Shown: positions 9,235 through 19,020, numbered from the stretch's first letter. The stretch is 64,000 nt of DNA from Nostoc commune NIES-4072 (GCF_003113895.1 NZ_BDUD01000001.1:3586004-3650003), one strand, 5' to 3'. The notes: generated by a model not told the origin, from the letters alone. Program-made: numbers and translations.

Positions 9235-9617
9235 TGAGTTTTCTGCTAGATACTCATATCCTGCTCTGGTTTTTAGAAAATGATTCTAAGTTGTCAAATC
9301 AGGTACGAAAGGTAATTACTAATCCTGAAAATTTAATTTTTGTCAGTGCTATTAGTGCTTGGGAAATTTCGATTAAACAGTCTTTAGGAAAGTTAATAGC
9401 TCCTAGTAATTTAGAAGAGGCTTTGCGCTTTAGTCGGTTAGAGGTTTTAGCGATTACGTTGGCACATGGAATAAAGGTTGCTGATTTGCCAATGTATCAT
9501 AAAGATCCTTTTGATCGGATGTTAATTGCTCAGGCTTTGGTAGAAGGTCTAACGATAATTACTGTAGATCAGAAGTTTAAATTTTATGATGTGGCGTTGT
9601 TAATAACTGAATCATAA
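9234..9617 (+). CDS. PIN-domain ribonuclease toxin (VapC-like)
   Basis: 127-residue PIN domain with the expected acidic residues in order: D in FLLDTHILLWFL, E in SAISAWEISIKQSLGKL, D in HKDPFDRMLIAQA and D in IITVDQKFKFY. PIN toxins are Mg2+/Mn2+-dependent endoribonucleases that cut tRNA or rRNA and halt translation. All catalytic acids are present, so the toxin appears intact. It overlaps the upstream antitoxin gene by one base. The subgroup matches the cyanobacterial Sll0205-type PIN proteins by motif style. Confidence 0.87.
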   Translation: MSFLLDTHILLWFLENDSKLSNQVRKVITNPENLIFVSAISAWEISIKQSLGKLIAPSNLEEALRFSRLEVLAITLAHGIKVADLPMYHKDPFDRMLIAQALVEGLTIITVDQKFKFYDVALLITES

Positions 9618-9618
9618 A

Positions 9619-9770
9619 TATAGGAATCCGGTTTGATTTCTGAAAATATACGTAGGATGTGTTAGCGACAGCGTAACGCATCAAACTCGTGTTCATAGTG
9701 CGTTACGAACTCCGTTCTAACACACTCTACAATACTTAATTTCGTTCAAAAATCAAATAGTAATCCTATA
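9619..9770. mobile_element. MITE-like element, copy 1 (TIR starting TATAGGA)
   Basis: A ~152-bp non-coding element bounded by TATAGGAATCC and, inverted, TATAGGATTAC, with TTGATTT at matching positions on both sides. A second copy in reverse orientation lies at 46364-46517 and is nearly identical along its length. It contains a further imperfect palindrome around GTGCGTTACGAACTC. There is no coding capacity, which fits a MITE mobilised in trans. Confidence 0.8.
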
Positions 9771-9777
9771 TGATGAT

Positions 9778-10344
9778 TCACCTTCCAAAAATCAAAGCAT
9801 CAAGCGAATAAGCACCAGGGCCTAAAACTGCGATCGCAATCAGCATCACACAATACATAAAAGCCTTTTCCCAACTTGGCGGTTCACCTTGTCCTAAAGC
9901 ACCTTGATACTGTTCTTGAGGAATTAAGTATGGATCTTGAGCTACAAAAGGCTTACTTCCAGAAATGTGCAAATATATCGCAAAAATCATTGAGCAGAGA
10001 ATGGGCAAAGTTGCTAAGAGTGTGAGGAATCCAATAATCAGAAAAATTCCGCCACCTAACATCGATGCAGCTGATAAAAAGCAAAGAAAGACAGGCGTTT
10101 TTAGAGACTCAGCCCACCGTCGAAGATGCGTTATCTTGGGATAGCCGTGTAGTATAAACAACCAGCCAAGGCTAACTCTGAGAAGTAAAAGTGCTAATCC
10201 GGGAAATCCGTCAGGATACACAGGAGAAAGTGAACTTAACAAGTGTGGACTTAGCTGTGGGAAATTAAATTCAGCTACGAAAAAAGCGAGTTCCTTCGGA
10301 ATAGCTCCGCTTAACGCTACACCCAACCCAAATTGATAAATCAT
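9778..10344 (-). CDS. DoxX-family membrane protein
   Basis: 188-residue protein with an N-terminal leader segment and four likely membrane helices from about residue 48. The motif LLLLRVSLGWLFILHGYPKI is characteristic of DoxX/DoxD-like proteins. Members are linked to redox chemistry at the membrane (thiosulphate:quinone oxidoreductase subunit in archaea, oxidative-stress complexes in mycobacteria), but this one's role is unknown. Its start overlaps the stop of the upstream gluconolactonase gene by 4 bp, so the two are translationally coupled. The N-terminal GVALSGAIPKE stretch (about 10295-10330) looks repeat-derived. Confidence 0.75.
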   Translation of the reverse strand: MIYQFGLGVALSGAIPKELAFFVAEFNFPQLSPHLLSSLSPVYPDGFPGLALLLLRVSLGWLFILHGYPKITHLRRWAESLKTPVFLCFLSAASMLGGGIFLIIGFLTLLATLPILCSMIFAIYLHISGSKPFVAQDPYLIPQEQYQGALGQGEPPSWEKAFMYCVMLIAIAVLGPGAYSLDALIFGR

Positions 10345-11246
10345 AGTTGTACACCACGGGTATTAAGGTCGATAACATATAACGAATGACCGGCTGTGAT
10401 AAATAAGCGATCGCTTTCTTTACCACCGAAAGTCAGGTTAGCTGATGTCTCCGGTACAAAAATTTTTCCTAAGCGAGTTCCGTCGGGGGCGTATATCTGC
10501 ACACTGTCTTGAGAACTAGTAAAAACATTGCCATGTTTGTCAACCCGCAGTCCATCCGGTTGTCCTGGCTCAATGACTGCAAATACACGCCCATTCTTTA
10601 CATAGCGATTGCCCACAACTTCATAGACACGAATATGGTGAGGCCCCCCAGGAATATTAAACGCAGCTGTATCTGAAACATACAGCATACTTTCGTCTGG
10701 ACTGAAAGCCAACCCATTAGGGCGTACCATATCTGTTACTAAAGGATAAATCTCACCTGTTGCTGGATCAAAGCGATAGACGTAACTTCCGGGTTGTTCC
10801 TGTTCCCCTCCGTAACCTTGGTTTGGCTCGGTAATCCCATAAGGCGGATCGGTGAACCAAATCGTGCCGTCGCTTTTGACTACCAAATCATTTGGACTGT
10901 TCAGGCGTTTGTTGTCGTAGCGATCGACTAAAACCTTCCATTCACCATCATGTTCGCGTCGGATAATAGCACGCAGACCAGAGGAACAGGCAACCAGACG
11001 ACCCTCTAAGTCACGGTAATTACCGCTTTGGTAATCAGATGGATCTCGTAGGACAGTCACGTTGTCAGTTGGACTCCACCGTAACAGGCGGTTGCCGTGA
11101 GCATCGCTCCACACAACACTGTCATCTTCATGGAAGTAAACAGGCCCCTCGCTATGGACTGCACCCTTAGCAAGCTTTTGAAGTGAGGCTCCTGGGCGTA
11201 CAATAGCACGCAGGCGATCGTCATAAATCTCAATGGCTTCAGGCAT
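10341..11246 (-). CDS. SMP-30/gluconolactonase/LRE family protein
   Basis: 301-residue six-bladed propeller protein. Family landmarks are the metal-ligand glutamate in AVHSEGPVYF (about residue 33), LNSPNDLVV, WFTDPPYGI, VRPNGLAFSPD and QPDGLRVDKHGN. These supply the Glu/Asn/Asn/Asp set that binds the divalent cation. Family enzymes hydrolyse gluconolactones and related sugar lactones. No signal peptide is seen, so it should be cytoplasmic. It heads a two-gene operon with the DoxX gene. With a glucose 1-dehydrogenase-like SDR 3 kb away, conversion of glucono-lactone to gluconate is a reasonable inferred role. Confidence 0.83.
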   Translation of the reverse strand: MPEAIEIYDDRLRAIVRPGASLQKLAKGAVHSEGPVYFHEDDSVVWSDAHGNRLLRWSPTDNVTVLRDPSDYQSGNYRDLEGRLVACSSGLRAIIRREHDGEWKVLVDRYDNKRLNSPNDLVVKSDGTIWFTDPPYGITEPNQGYGGEQEQPGSYVYRFDPATGEIYPLVTDMVRPNGLAFSPDESMLYVSDTAAFNIPGGPHHIRVYEVVGNRYVKNGRVFAVIEPGQPDGLRVDKHGNVFTSSQDSVQIYAPDGTRLGKIFVPETSANLTFGGKESDRLFITAGHSLYVIDLNTRGVQL

Positions 11247-11849
11247 AGAAATCTCCTGTTATTTAACTTGGCTACTGACGATAAATAGCAGGTCTAAATT
11301 AATACTAAAATACTGTAGATGTATATTTAATATTGTGCAACAAACTGAGTGTAAAGTTTCTAGCTATTTTAATCAGTTACTAAATACAATATTGAAGTTG
11401 ATTATTATAAAGCTAATTCTTACTCTATTGATTTCCATTAACATGGAACCATAGATATAGATTGCAACAAAAGACTATTTCTATTCAAAACAAAATTATT
11501 TGTGTTCAAAATTAAACATTTTTTAACACAATCGAATTAATAGCTCCATCAAAAATGCCAAGCAAAATTTATTTACTATTTTTGTAAAGAAATTACATGG
11601 CTAATTTACACAATAGAAATAAAAAATGAAATTAAAATGAAATACTAACCTGTCTTTAGGCATAAATAAATATTAATCCATTGGAGAGAAGCAATATTGT
11701 AATTAAAGCTTTAGTCTAAGCATAAGAATCTGTCTTTAGAGCTATTTAAATTTTGAGAAAACTTATAAATTAACTTAACTATTGCCAAATTACTTTGCCG
11801 CCTCAAAGAAATTAAGCCGTAATTAATATGAGATTACGAATTATCAATT
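11247..11849. other. AT-rich intergenic region between divergent genes
   Basis: About 600 bases with high A+T separating the minus-strand gluconolactonase and plus-strand GMC oxidoreductase genes. Promoters for both are expected. I found no recognisable repeat, hairpin or credible small gene. Confidence 0.55.
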
Positions 11850-13424
11850 ATGACTAGCATCACAGAACATTACGACATCATTATTATAGGTACAGGAGCG
11901 GGTGGAGGTACATTAGCCCACCGCCTTGCACCCACAGGTAAAAAAATTCTAGTACTGGAAAGAGGCGACTTTTTACCGAGAGAGAAAGCTAACTGGAACC
12001 CAGAGGAAGTCTATCAAAAACATCGTTACCATACTGATGAGCAATGGTATAACAAGGAAGGTAAAGCCTTTCAACCTCAGACAGGTTACTGGGTTGGTGG
12101 CAATACCAAACTCTACGGTGCAGCCCTAATTCGATTCCGGGAGCGAGATTTTGAAAGGGTAATTCATAAAGGAGGAATTTCTCCAGAATGGCCTTTGAAG
12201 TATCAAGACTTTGAGCCATACTACACCCAAGCAGAAAAGCTATATGACGTGCATGGACAGGAAGGAGAAGACCCCACAGAACCACCTCGCAGCGAACCAT
12301 ATCTCTATCCGCCAGTCAGCCATGAGCCAGATATGCAGTCTCTCGCTGATGGCATTCGGGAACTGGGTTATTATCCATTTCACCTGCCATTAGGATTAAA
12401 GCTGAATGAAAGCGATCGCACCAATAGTCCCTGTATTCGCTGCGATACTTTTGACGGATACCCCTGTTTAGTACAAGCAAAAGCCGATGCTGATGTCAAC
12501 GCCATTCGTCCGGCTCGTGAAAAGTATGCCAATGTTACTCTTTTAACTAATGCCAAAGTCTTGCGGCTGCATACCAGTGAGTCGGGGCGAGAAGTGACAA
12601 AGGTAGAAACTGAAATTGCAGGAGAGCAACATTGGTTCACAAGCGATATTGTGGTTGTTGCCTGTGGTTCTGTCAACTCAGCTGCTTTGCTGTTACGCTC
12701 TGCTAATGACAAACATCCCAACGGATTAGCAAATAGTTCCGATCAGGTGGGGCGGAATTTCATGAAGCAACTGGAAACGGCCATAGTTTCCATACACCTA
12801 GAAGTGAATCACGCCAACTTTCAAAAAACGATCGCTGTCAACGATTTTTACTGGGGAGAGCCAGATTTTCCTTATCCAATGGGCATGGTGCAGAATACAG
12901 GTAATGTCCTAGCTGATATGATTCCCGGAGAAGCACCACCACTGATGGCTCCATTTGTCAAACTGATTCCTCATTTTGAGCGCCATTTGCTGGCCGAGCG
13001 TTCGGTTGGCTGGTGGTTACAGACAGAGGATTTACCAAACCCAAATAATCGGATTCGGATGGTGGGCGACAAGATTCATGTTGACTATACACTGAACAAT
13101 ACCGAAGCAAGCGATCGCTTAATTCACCGATGGACATCTGTACTCAAGTCAATCCCTCACTCTGCTAAACACGTCCTGCCATTTAGCCTTTATCCCCGCA
13201 CTCACCTACCTGAACAAGCAGTTGCTCATCAATGTGGTAGTTGTCGATTTGGCACAGATCCCAAAACCTCAGTCCTTGACATCAATTGCCGTACTCATGA
13301 TGTCGATAATCTTTATGTTGTAGATAGTAGTTTCTTTCCGTCAAATTCTGGTGCTAACCCAACACTTACAATTATGGCGAATGCATTGCGTGTTGGCGAT
13401 CTGCTTGCAGCACGCTCCGCGTAG
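11850..13424 (+). CDS. GMC family FAD-dependent oxidoreductase
   Basis: 524-residue glucose-methanol-choline oxidoreductase. The FAD-binding GTGAGGGTLAHRLAPTGKKIL (about residues 14-34) opens the protein, with VLERGDFLPRE completing the Rossmann fold. The signature C-terminus includes HQCGSCRFG (catalytic histidine), NLYVVDSSFFPSNSGANPTL and the following TIMANALR. Members oxidise alcohols, sugars or sterols with quinone or oxygen as acceptor; the substrate is not evident. No signal peptide. The last residues AARSA and the TAG stop fall within a GCTCCGCGTAGC repeat phrase, so the extreme C-terminus may have been altered by repeat insertion. Confidence 0.88.
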   Translation: MTSITEHYDIIIIGTGAGGGTLAHRLAPTGKKILVLERGDFLPREKANWNPEEVYQKHRYHTDEQWYNKEGKAFQPQTGYWVGGNTKLYGAALIRFRERDFERVIHKGGISPEWPLKYQDFEPYYTQAEKLYDVHGQEGEDPTEPPRSEPYLYPPVSHEPDMQSLADGIRELGYYPFHLPLGLKLNESDRTNSPCIRCDTFDGYPCLVQAKADADVNAIRPAREKYANVTLLTNAKVLRLHTSESGREVTKVETEIAGEQHWFTSDIVVVACGSVNSAALLLRSANDKHPNGLANSSDQVGRNFMKQLETAIVSIHLEVNHANFQKTIAVNDFYWGEPDFPYPMGMVQNTGNVLADMIPGEAPPLMAPFVKLIPHFERHLLAERSVGWWLQTEDLPNPNNRIRMVGDKIHVDYTLNNTEASDRLIHRWTSVLKSIPHSAKHVLPFSLYPRTHLPEQAVAHQCGSCRFGTDPKTSVLDINCRTHDVDNLYVVDSSFFPSNSGANPTLTIMANALRVGDLLAARSA

Positions 13425-13537
13425 CAAAATCCCGTTCGCCCTTGGCATCCCGTAGGGAAGGGTACACTAACGCATAGCTTAACGATTGAAATGAACAGGT
13501 TATTGGTCAAGAGTAAATAGCAAAAAGGAGAAACATT

Positions 13538-13918
13538 ATGACGAAGGATGAACGACAAATTACACCAATTGAGCAACCACAGATTCAATCTCAACAGGAC
13601 GAGTCAGAACATATAGATTCTGATCCCTTAGCGACAGGTCTAGGTGCTGTGGGAGGTGGCTTTGCAGGAGCCGCACTGGGTCGCTCAATTGGTGGTAAGA
13701 TGGGTGCTGCAATTGGTGGGCTTGCAGGGGCAATTACTGGTGGGCTTGCAGCCAATAAGTTGGCAGAATATGTAGAGGAATTTACTGAAGAACTCGAACC
13801 GACAGTTGGATTGGGGTTAGGAGCAAATCACAAACCAATTGAATTACCTAGTCACTATAGTTGGGAAGAACTACAAGCACTATCAAAACCTCAAGGTGAA
13901 AAAATGCAAGCTACATGA
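13538..13918 (+). CDS. Glycine-zipper hypothetical protein
   Basis: 126-residue protein preceded by AGGAG at good spacing. Residues about 35-75 form a glycine-zipper hairpin (GAVGGGFAGAALGRSIGG, then GAAIGGLAGAITGGLA), which usually makes a membrane-inserted or oligomerising helix pair. The flanks are polar and acidic. Such proteins are common in cyanobacteria, often stress-related, but this one has no assigned function. It may be co-transcribed with the GMC gene 113 bp upstream. Confidence 0.65.
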   Translation: MTKDERQITPIEQPQIQSQQDESEHIDSDPLATGLGAVGGGFAGAALGRSIGGKMGAAIGGLAGAITGGLAANKLAEYVEEFTEELEPTVGLGLGANHKPIELPSHYSWEELQALSKPQGEKMQAT

Positions 13919-14456
13919 CGTAAGAATTCAGCACTCAGGAGACAGAAGTCAGAATTTACAAGCAATAAGCGCATAATTCATCTACTAATTGAGAAAAATT
14001 CAACTAAATTTTCTAGCATTCTGACTCCTGAATTCTCTTCGATAATCATTTTAGTAAAGGCAACCCACAGTCACAATTGAGTCATATTCTTACGAAGAAA
14101 ATGTTTTTGTGACAACTATCAATAACATAGTTGTCACATCATTTATAAAATAGCTCTACCAGTCCTAAATCATTCGTAAAAATCCCTATTTATTACCTCT
14201 CTTTGTCCTCTATATTTCCGTGGTTCGATTCAAAAAATATTTTTCAAAACTCATTTATGATTGCTATATAAAGTTTGCTTCCTATTATTGAGATAATAAA
14301 TATTGATAACTTAACAAGCAGAAAAACTTTATTTTTGAATAAATCAAAAACTATGCAGGCATCAATATTTATTTCTTAAGTAGAATAAGAATTTCATAAT
14401 TATTTCACTTTTTCGTGAAAGCGTAATTAAAGAAGGTTTTTAGCACTGGGTTGACT
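13919..14456. other. Intergenic region upstream of the two-component pair
   Basis: About 540 bases. It holds an imperfect inverted repeat at about 13924-14034 with GAATTCAG...GTCAGAAT arms, a known style of dispersed Nostoc repeat. It also holds the perfect inverted repeat listed at 14108-14138. The rest is AT-rich with no credible gene. Confidence 0.6.
14108..14138. promoter_or_regulatory. Perfect 11-bp inverted repeat upstream of rppA-like gene
   Basis: Arms TGTGACAACTA and TAGTTGTCACA are separated by 9 bp and lie about 320 bp before the response-regulator start. No T-tract follows, so a terminator is unlikely. The symmetry suits a dimeric DNA-binding protein. The regulator is unknown. 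Confidence 0.45.
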
Positions 14457-15191
14457 ATGCGGCTGATATTAGTTGAGGATGAAGCAGATTTAGGTGCAGC
14501 AATCAAACAAGTCCTGAGCCATGAGGCGTATATAGTTGACTGGTTTCTAGATGGTACTCAGGCATGGCAATATTTAGAAACTGGCTGGACTGAGTACACA
14601 CTTGCGATTTTTGATTGGATGCTGCCTGGAGTATCGGGGATAGAGTTGTGTAAATGGTTGCGCGATCGCCAATTAACTCTGCCTGTATTAATGCTAACGG
14701 CTAAAGACCGAATGGAGGAAAAGATTATTGGTCTAGATAGCGGTGCAGATGATTATTTGGTTAAACCCTTTGATATGGCAGAACTGCTGGCAAGATTGCG
14801 GGCATTACAACGGCGATCCTCTTACGTGGGAGCAACGCTAACACCTCAAGTCCAACCCCGACGCTTACAAGTAGGTTGCCTAACTCTCAATTACAGCACT
14901 CATCAACTTACTCGTCAGTATGGTCACGGAGAAAATCAAGTATTCTCTTTAACTGTCAAGGAATTTCAATTGTTGGAATATTTCATGAGACATCCTAACC
15001 AAATTGTCAGCCGCGACCAAATTATTAATCAGCTTTGGGAAATTGGTGCAGAGCCAGTTAGTAATGTCGTAGCAGCACAAATTCGCTTATTGAGACGTAA
15101 ATTAGGAGAAGAAGAGAACGAATCTTTGATTGAAACTGTTTATGGTGTGGGCTATCGTCTCAATATTCCAGCTGCGGAAATAAGCAGATGA
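14457..15191 (+). CDS. OmpR/PhoB-family response regulator, RppA-like
   Basis: About 244 residues. The receiver domain (1-120) has the acidic pair in VEDEAD, the phosphoacceptor aspartate in AIFDWMLPG, T in MLTAKDR and K in DYLVKPFD. The winged-helix output domain (about 145-240) ends in ETVYGVGYRLN. I chose the ATG at 14457 over a TTG at 14451. The sister kinase gene starts 42 bp downstream. Wording of the receiver and of the partner kinase resembles the cyanobacterial RppA/RppB (NrsR/NrsS) redox or nickel-responsive pair, but the signal sensed here is not established. Confidence 0.82.
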   Translation: MRLILVEDEADLGAAIKQVLSHEAYIVDWFLDGTQAWQYLETGWTEYTLAIFDWMLPGVSGIELCKWLRDRQLTLPVLMLTAKDRMEEKIIGLDSGADDYLVKPFDMAELLARLRALQRRSSYVGATLTPQVQPRRLQVGCLTLNYSTHQLTRQYGHGENQVFSLTVKEFQLLEYFMRHPNQIVSRDQIINQLWEIGAEPVSNVVAAQIRLLRRKLGEEENESLIETVYGVGYRLNIPAAEISR

Positions 15192-15233
15192 TTTCTGCTA
15201 AGACAGCGACACTTTCATCAAGGTTATAAAAAT

Positions 15234-16568
15234 ATGCAACGCAATCCCATTTTCCACCAGACTCGGTTGCGGCTGGCAGCTTGGTATACCCTCGTCATGG
15301 GCGGTATTTTAGGGCTATCTAGTTTGGGAGTTTATAGTGTGGTTGCCCATGCCTACTATGAAACCATAGACCAGGGATTGCAATCAGTCGCAAACGCACT
15401 CCATAAAAGTATTGAACCGGCTTGGCAACAACCCGGACAATTACAACGCCTTGCGAAAGAATTTTCTTTAGAATTATGTGTGGCTCAGACAAATTGCTTG
15501 CCTAAAACAACAGCCATTAAAAAATCAATCGCAGAAGCGGCGAATCCAGTTAATTACTATATACGCTTATTGGATAGCTCAGGAAAACTTTTTGCTAGTG
15601 GAGGCATGGAATTTGACAAGTTACCGATTACCTCAGAATTACAGCATTGGCAAATCTTAACAGATTCCTCTGGCACTCGATACCGCGAAATCACTTTACC
15701 TTTGTATACTCAAAACCAGGTTTCGGGTTATCTACAAGTGGCGCGTAGTATCACCGATTTAGACCAACATCTGGCTTATTTAAAATTAGCTTTGATGTTG
15801 GGATTACCAATTTCCATGATTTTCGTTGGTTTGTCTAGTTGGTGGTTGGCAGGAAGGGCAATGCAACCTGTATATCTTTCCTATCAACAAATGCAACAAT
15901 TTACTGCTGATGCTGCCCATGAGTTTCGCACACCTTTAGCAGCTATGTATTCTACTATTGAAGCTGCTATCAAGTTACAGCAAGAACCAAAATCCAATGG
16001 TGGAATTTTAGATGTACTCAAACGCCAAAATCGGCGCTTATCACAACTAGTTGGAGATTTATTGCTATTAACTAGAATAGACCAAAAAGAACTAACAGGA
16101 GAATATCAGTCTTGCTGTTTAAATGATTTAATTAGCGATTTAACTGAGGAATTAGCATTTTTGGCAGTAGAAACTAAAGTAAATCTCTCTAAACAGGTGC
16201 AAGTCTCAGAAAAACTGTATGTGATGGGAAATGAAGAACAGCTTTATCGCTTAATTTCCAACTTAATTGCCAATGCAATTCAAGCTACATCTAGCGGTGG
16301 AAAAGTCACGGTTTTTTTGGAAAAAAGTGAGCTTTACGCCATGATTAAAGTTGAAGATACAGGAATTGGTATTGCTGTTGAACATCAACAGCGAATTTTC
16401 GATCGCTTCTACCGAGTAGATCGCAACCGCTCTCGTACCTCTGGCGGTTCGGGTTTGGGATTAGCCATCGCAATCGCGATCGCCAGAGCGCATAAAGGCA
16501 ATATTCACGTTCAAAGTCAACCTGGGCTAGGTAGTACATTTACAGTTCGACTTCCACTTTCATTGTGA
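15234..16568 (+). CDS. Sensor histidine kinase, RppB-like
   Basis: 444-residue kinase. Two membrane helices (about residues 15-37 and 185-205) flank an extracytoplasmic sensor region of about 145 residues with two cysteines (ELCVAQTNCLP). The H-box FTADAAHEFRTPLAAM is near residue 225. The catalytic domain has the N box NLIANAIQATSSGG, VEDTGIGI, and GGSGLGLAIA. It is transcribed with the upstream response regulator. The paired cysteines could sense redox state or metal; this is inference. Confidence 0.83.
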   Translation: MQRNPIFHQTRLRLAAWYTLVMGGILGLSSLGVYSVVAHAYYETIDQGLQSVANALHKSIEPAWQQPGQLQRLAKEFSLELCVAQTNCLPKTTAIKKSIAEAANPVNYYIRLLDSSGKLFASGGMEFDKLPITSELQHWQILTDSSGTRYREITLPLYTQNQVSGYLQVARSITDLDQHLAYLKLALMLGLPISMIFVGLSSWWLAGRAMQPVYLSYQQMQQFTADAAHEFRTPLAAMYSTIEAAIKLQQEPKSNGGILDVLKRQNRRLSQLVGDLLLLTRIDQKELTGEYQSCCLNDLISDLTEELAFLAVETKVNLSKQVQVSEKLYVMGNEEQLYRLISNLIANAIQATSSGGKVTVFLEKSELYAMIKVEDTGIGIAVEHQQRIFDRFYRVDRNRSRTSGGSGLGLAIAIAIARAHKGNIHVQSQPGLGSTFTVRLPLSL

Positions 16569-16693
16569 GTTCTGGAAATAAATGTTACTATCTAGTGCAT
16601 TATTTATCTTGATAACGATATTCTATGTTAAGTAAGTTGGTGGGAATAAACCAAATTATATTACGAAATATAAATATGCTTAAAACCCTTACC

Positions 16694-16727
16694 AATGACT
16701 AATGACTAATGACTAATGACTAATGAC
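16694..16727. repeat. AATGACT heptamer tandem repeat (STRR)
   Basis: Nearly five perfect copies of AATGACT between the kinase and the DUF389 gene. Same class of seven-base tandem repeat as the other STRRs in this window. Confidence 0.9.
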
Positions 16728-16816
16728 AATCACCGCCATTTAGCTTTAATTACACCGACTTACTTAAAGCTTTTGTTTAAAATCCAGAATCTAAAATCAT
16801 TTGATTTGGAGGAGTT

Positions 16817-17827
16817 TTGATAAATAATATTCGCGATCGCTTTAGGGGTTTTAAGCACAAAAGGGTTGAACCATCACAACTAAAACAGTTGGTACATGAG
16901 TTGTTAGAAGAGTCTAGTCTCGACGCAACATATTTGATTTTGATTATTGGCTCATGTGCGATCGCTACATTTGGTCTACTTGCCAATAGCACTGCTGTAA
17001 TTATCGGCGCAATGATTATCGCACCTCTAATGTTGCCAATTCGAGGTTTAGCTTTTGGTGCATTAATTGGAAATATTAACCTATTTCGTAAAGGCGTAAT
17101 AGCAGTATTCTTAGGCACATTATTAGCACTTGTAATTTCTTGCAGTATCGGTTGGATCGTTAATCTACCTAGTTTCGGCAGTGAAGTGCTATCTCGCTCC
17201 AAACCTAACCTGCTTGATTTGGGTATTGCAGTCGCAGCAGGTTGTATCAGTGGCTACGCTAAGGTAAATTCAAAAATCTCTGCTAGTGTAGCAGGGACAG
17301 CAATCGCTGTTGCCCTTATGCCCCCAATTTGCGTTATCGGTTTAGGTCTAGCAAAATTTAACTTGTCACTCAGTTTAGGAGCGACTTTGCTCTACCTAAC
17401 GAACCTTTTGGGTATTAGCCTTGCTTGTATGCTGACATTTTTATTCACCGGCTATTCTCCTGTCGGTCGCGCCCAAAAAGCGCTGCTATCGGCATTGGCG
17501 TTAACAGGTGCTTTACTGATACCTTTAACTGTCAGCTTTACCCGATTAGTTAGACAAGCAGAACTCGAAACCCATTTGAGAAAGGCACTGCTGAACCGAA
17601 CTGTAACTTTTCAGCGTTTAGAACTACTGAAAACTGATACTAATTGGCTGAGTAATCCGCCTCAAGTTCGCTTGAGCGTTAGCGCACAAGAACCTGTAAC
17701 ATCAAAGCAAGTAAGTCTTTTAGAAGCGTTTCTTGAAAAAGAAATTGGGCAACGTTTTTCCTTGATTTTTGAAGTTAGTCAGGTGCAAGAAGTCAGAGGA
17801 GAAAAATCAGATTATCCTCACAAATAA
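16817..17827 (+). CDS. DUF389 family membrane protein (first copy)
   Basis: 336-residue protein with six or so membrane helices. The hallmark ANSTAVIIGAMIIAPLMLPI segment (about residues 53-72) is followed by RGLAFGALIGN; the domain ends near residue 230 and a soluble tail of about 100 residues follows. The start is a TTG at 16817 directly after GGAGGAG (16808-16814); the gap is short but no better start exists. The family has no established function. It opens a stretch of membrane genes including mechanosensitive channels. Confidence 0.78.
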   Translation: MINNIRDRFRGFKHKRVEPSQLKQLVHELLEESSLDATYLILIIGSCAIATFGLLANSTAVIIGAMIIAPLMLPIRGLAFGALIGNINLFRKGVIAVFLGTLLALVISCSIGWIVNLPSFGSEVLSRSKPNLLDLGIAVAAGCISGYAKVNSKISASVAGTAIAVALMPPICVIGLGLAKFNLSLSLGATLLYLTNLLGISLACMLTFLFTGYSPVGRAQKALLSALALTGALLIPLTVSFTRLVRQAELETHLRKALLNRTVTFQRLELLKTDTNWLSNPPQVRLSVSAQEPVTSKQVSLLEAFLEKEIGQRFSLIFEVSQVQEVRGEKSDYPHK

Positions 17828-18522
17828 AATAGATATTGACCGAATTAAATATGCGTTATTCTGAACTATTCTACAGACGTAACACTGTTACCTCTGTACA
17901 TTCATTTTCACTCTTATGTCTAATATCTAAAATTTTATTATCCTGCCCTAAAATAAATTTTTCATCCTATTTATAGATAGTAAAAACTAACTAAAGGTAG
18001 AGTTAAATATCAAAATCTTTTTATATTCTTATTAAGGTTGACTAATTAAGCAAGTAAGATCATGAATGCAGATATATCCGCACTCTGGGACAGAGTTCAG
18101 GGAATGATTAACGGATTCATTGTCCTACTGCCGAATATCGTGCTGGCATTGATTGTCTTTGCAATCTTCTTCGCGGTGGCTAGAGCAATTAAGAGAGTAG
18201 TTAAACGATTAACTCGCGATCGCCACCAAGCTCGGAATCTAGGACTAGTACTGGGACGCTTGGCGCAAGGTACAATACTCTTAATCGGGCTATTTGTGGC
18301 TTTGTCAATTGTAATACCGACATTTCGAGCCGGAGATTTGATACAACTACTGGGGATTAGCGGTGTAGCGATCGGCTTTGCCTTTCGTGACATTCTACAA
18401 AACTTCTTGGCTGGGATTCTGATCCTCTTGACAGAGCCGTTCCAAATCAATGACCAAATAGTTTTTAAAGACTTTGAGGGAACTGTAGAAAATATTGAGA
18501 CACGAGCGACAACAATTAGAAC

Positions 18523-18615
18523 TAGGACTTACGCACACTCTACGAATTCTCGGCGCTCTTGGCGTCTTGGCGGTTCGAGAAATTAAGCTTTTTAGCAATT
18601 TTTGCGTAAGTCCTA
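18523..18615. mobile_element. 93-bp MITE in mscS (TIR TAGGACTTACGCA)
   Basis: Perfect 13-bp terminal inverted repeats (18523-18535 and 18603-18615) are flanked by direct repeats AGAAC at 18518-18522 and 18616-18620. The uninterrupted paralogue has the unduplicated site, so the boundaries are certain. There is no coding capacity. The core contains the common repeat phrase CGGCGCTCTTGGCGTCTTGG. Confidence 0.95.
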
Positions 18616-19020
18616 AGAACTTACGATGGTCGCCGTATTGTGATTCCTAACTCAGAATTGTTCACTAATTCGGTCACTGTGAACACTGCCTTTGACAGTC
18701 GCCGACTACAGTATGATGTCGGTATTGGTTACGGCGATGATATAGACCGAGCCAAGGAGTTAATGCTTGAAGCATTGCATAATGTGCCAGAAATACTGAA
18801 AGACCCTGCTCCTGATGTGCTGCTTATGGAACTAGCCGAAAGTACCGTTAATATCCGCATTCGTTGGTGGATCAACCCGCCACGACGTGCAGATGACCTC
18901 GCCTCACGGGACAAGGTGCTTTCTACAATTAAGAAAACTTTAGTCGAAAACGGCATCGATTTACCCTTTCCCACACAGCAAATTTTATTCCATGACCAGA
19001 CAGAAGAGACAGATGGCGAT

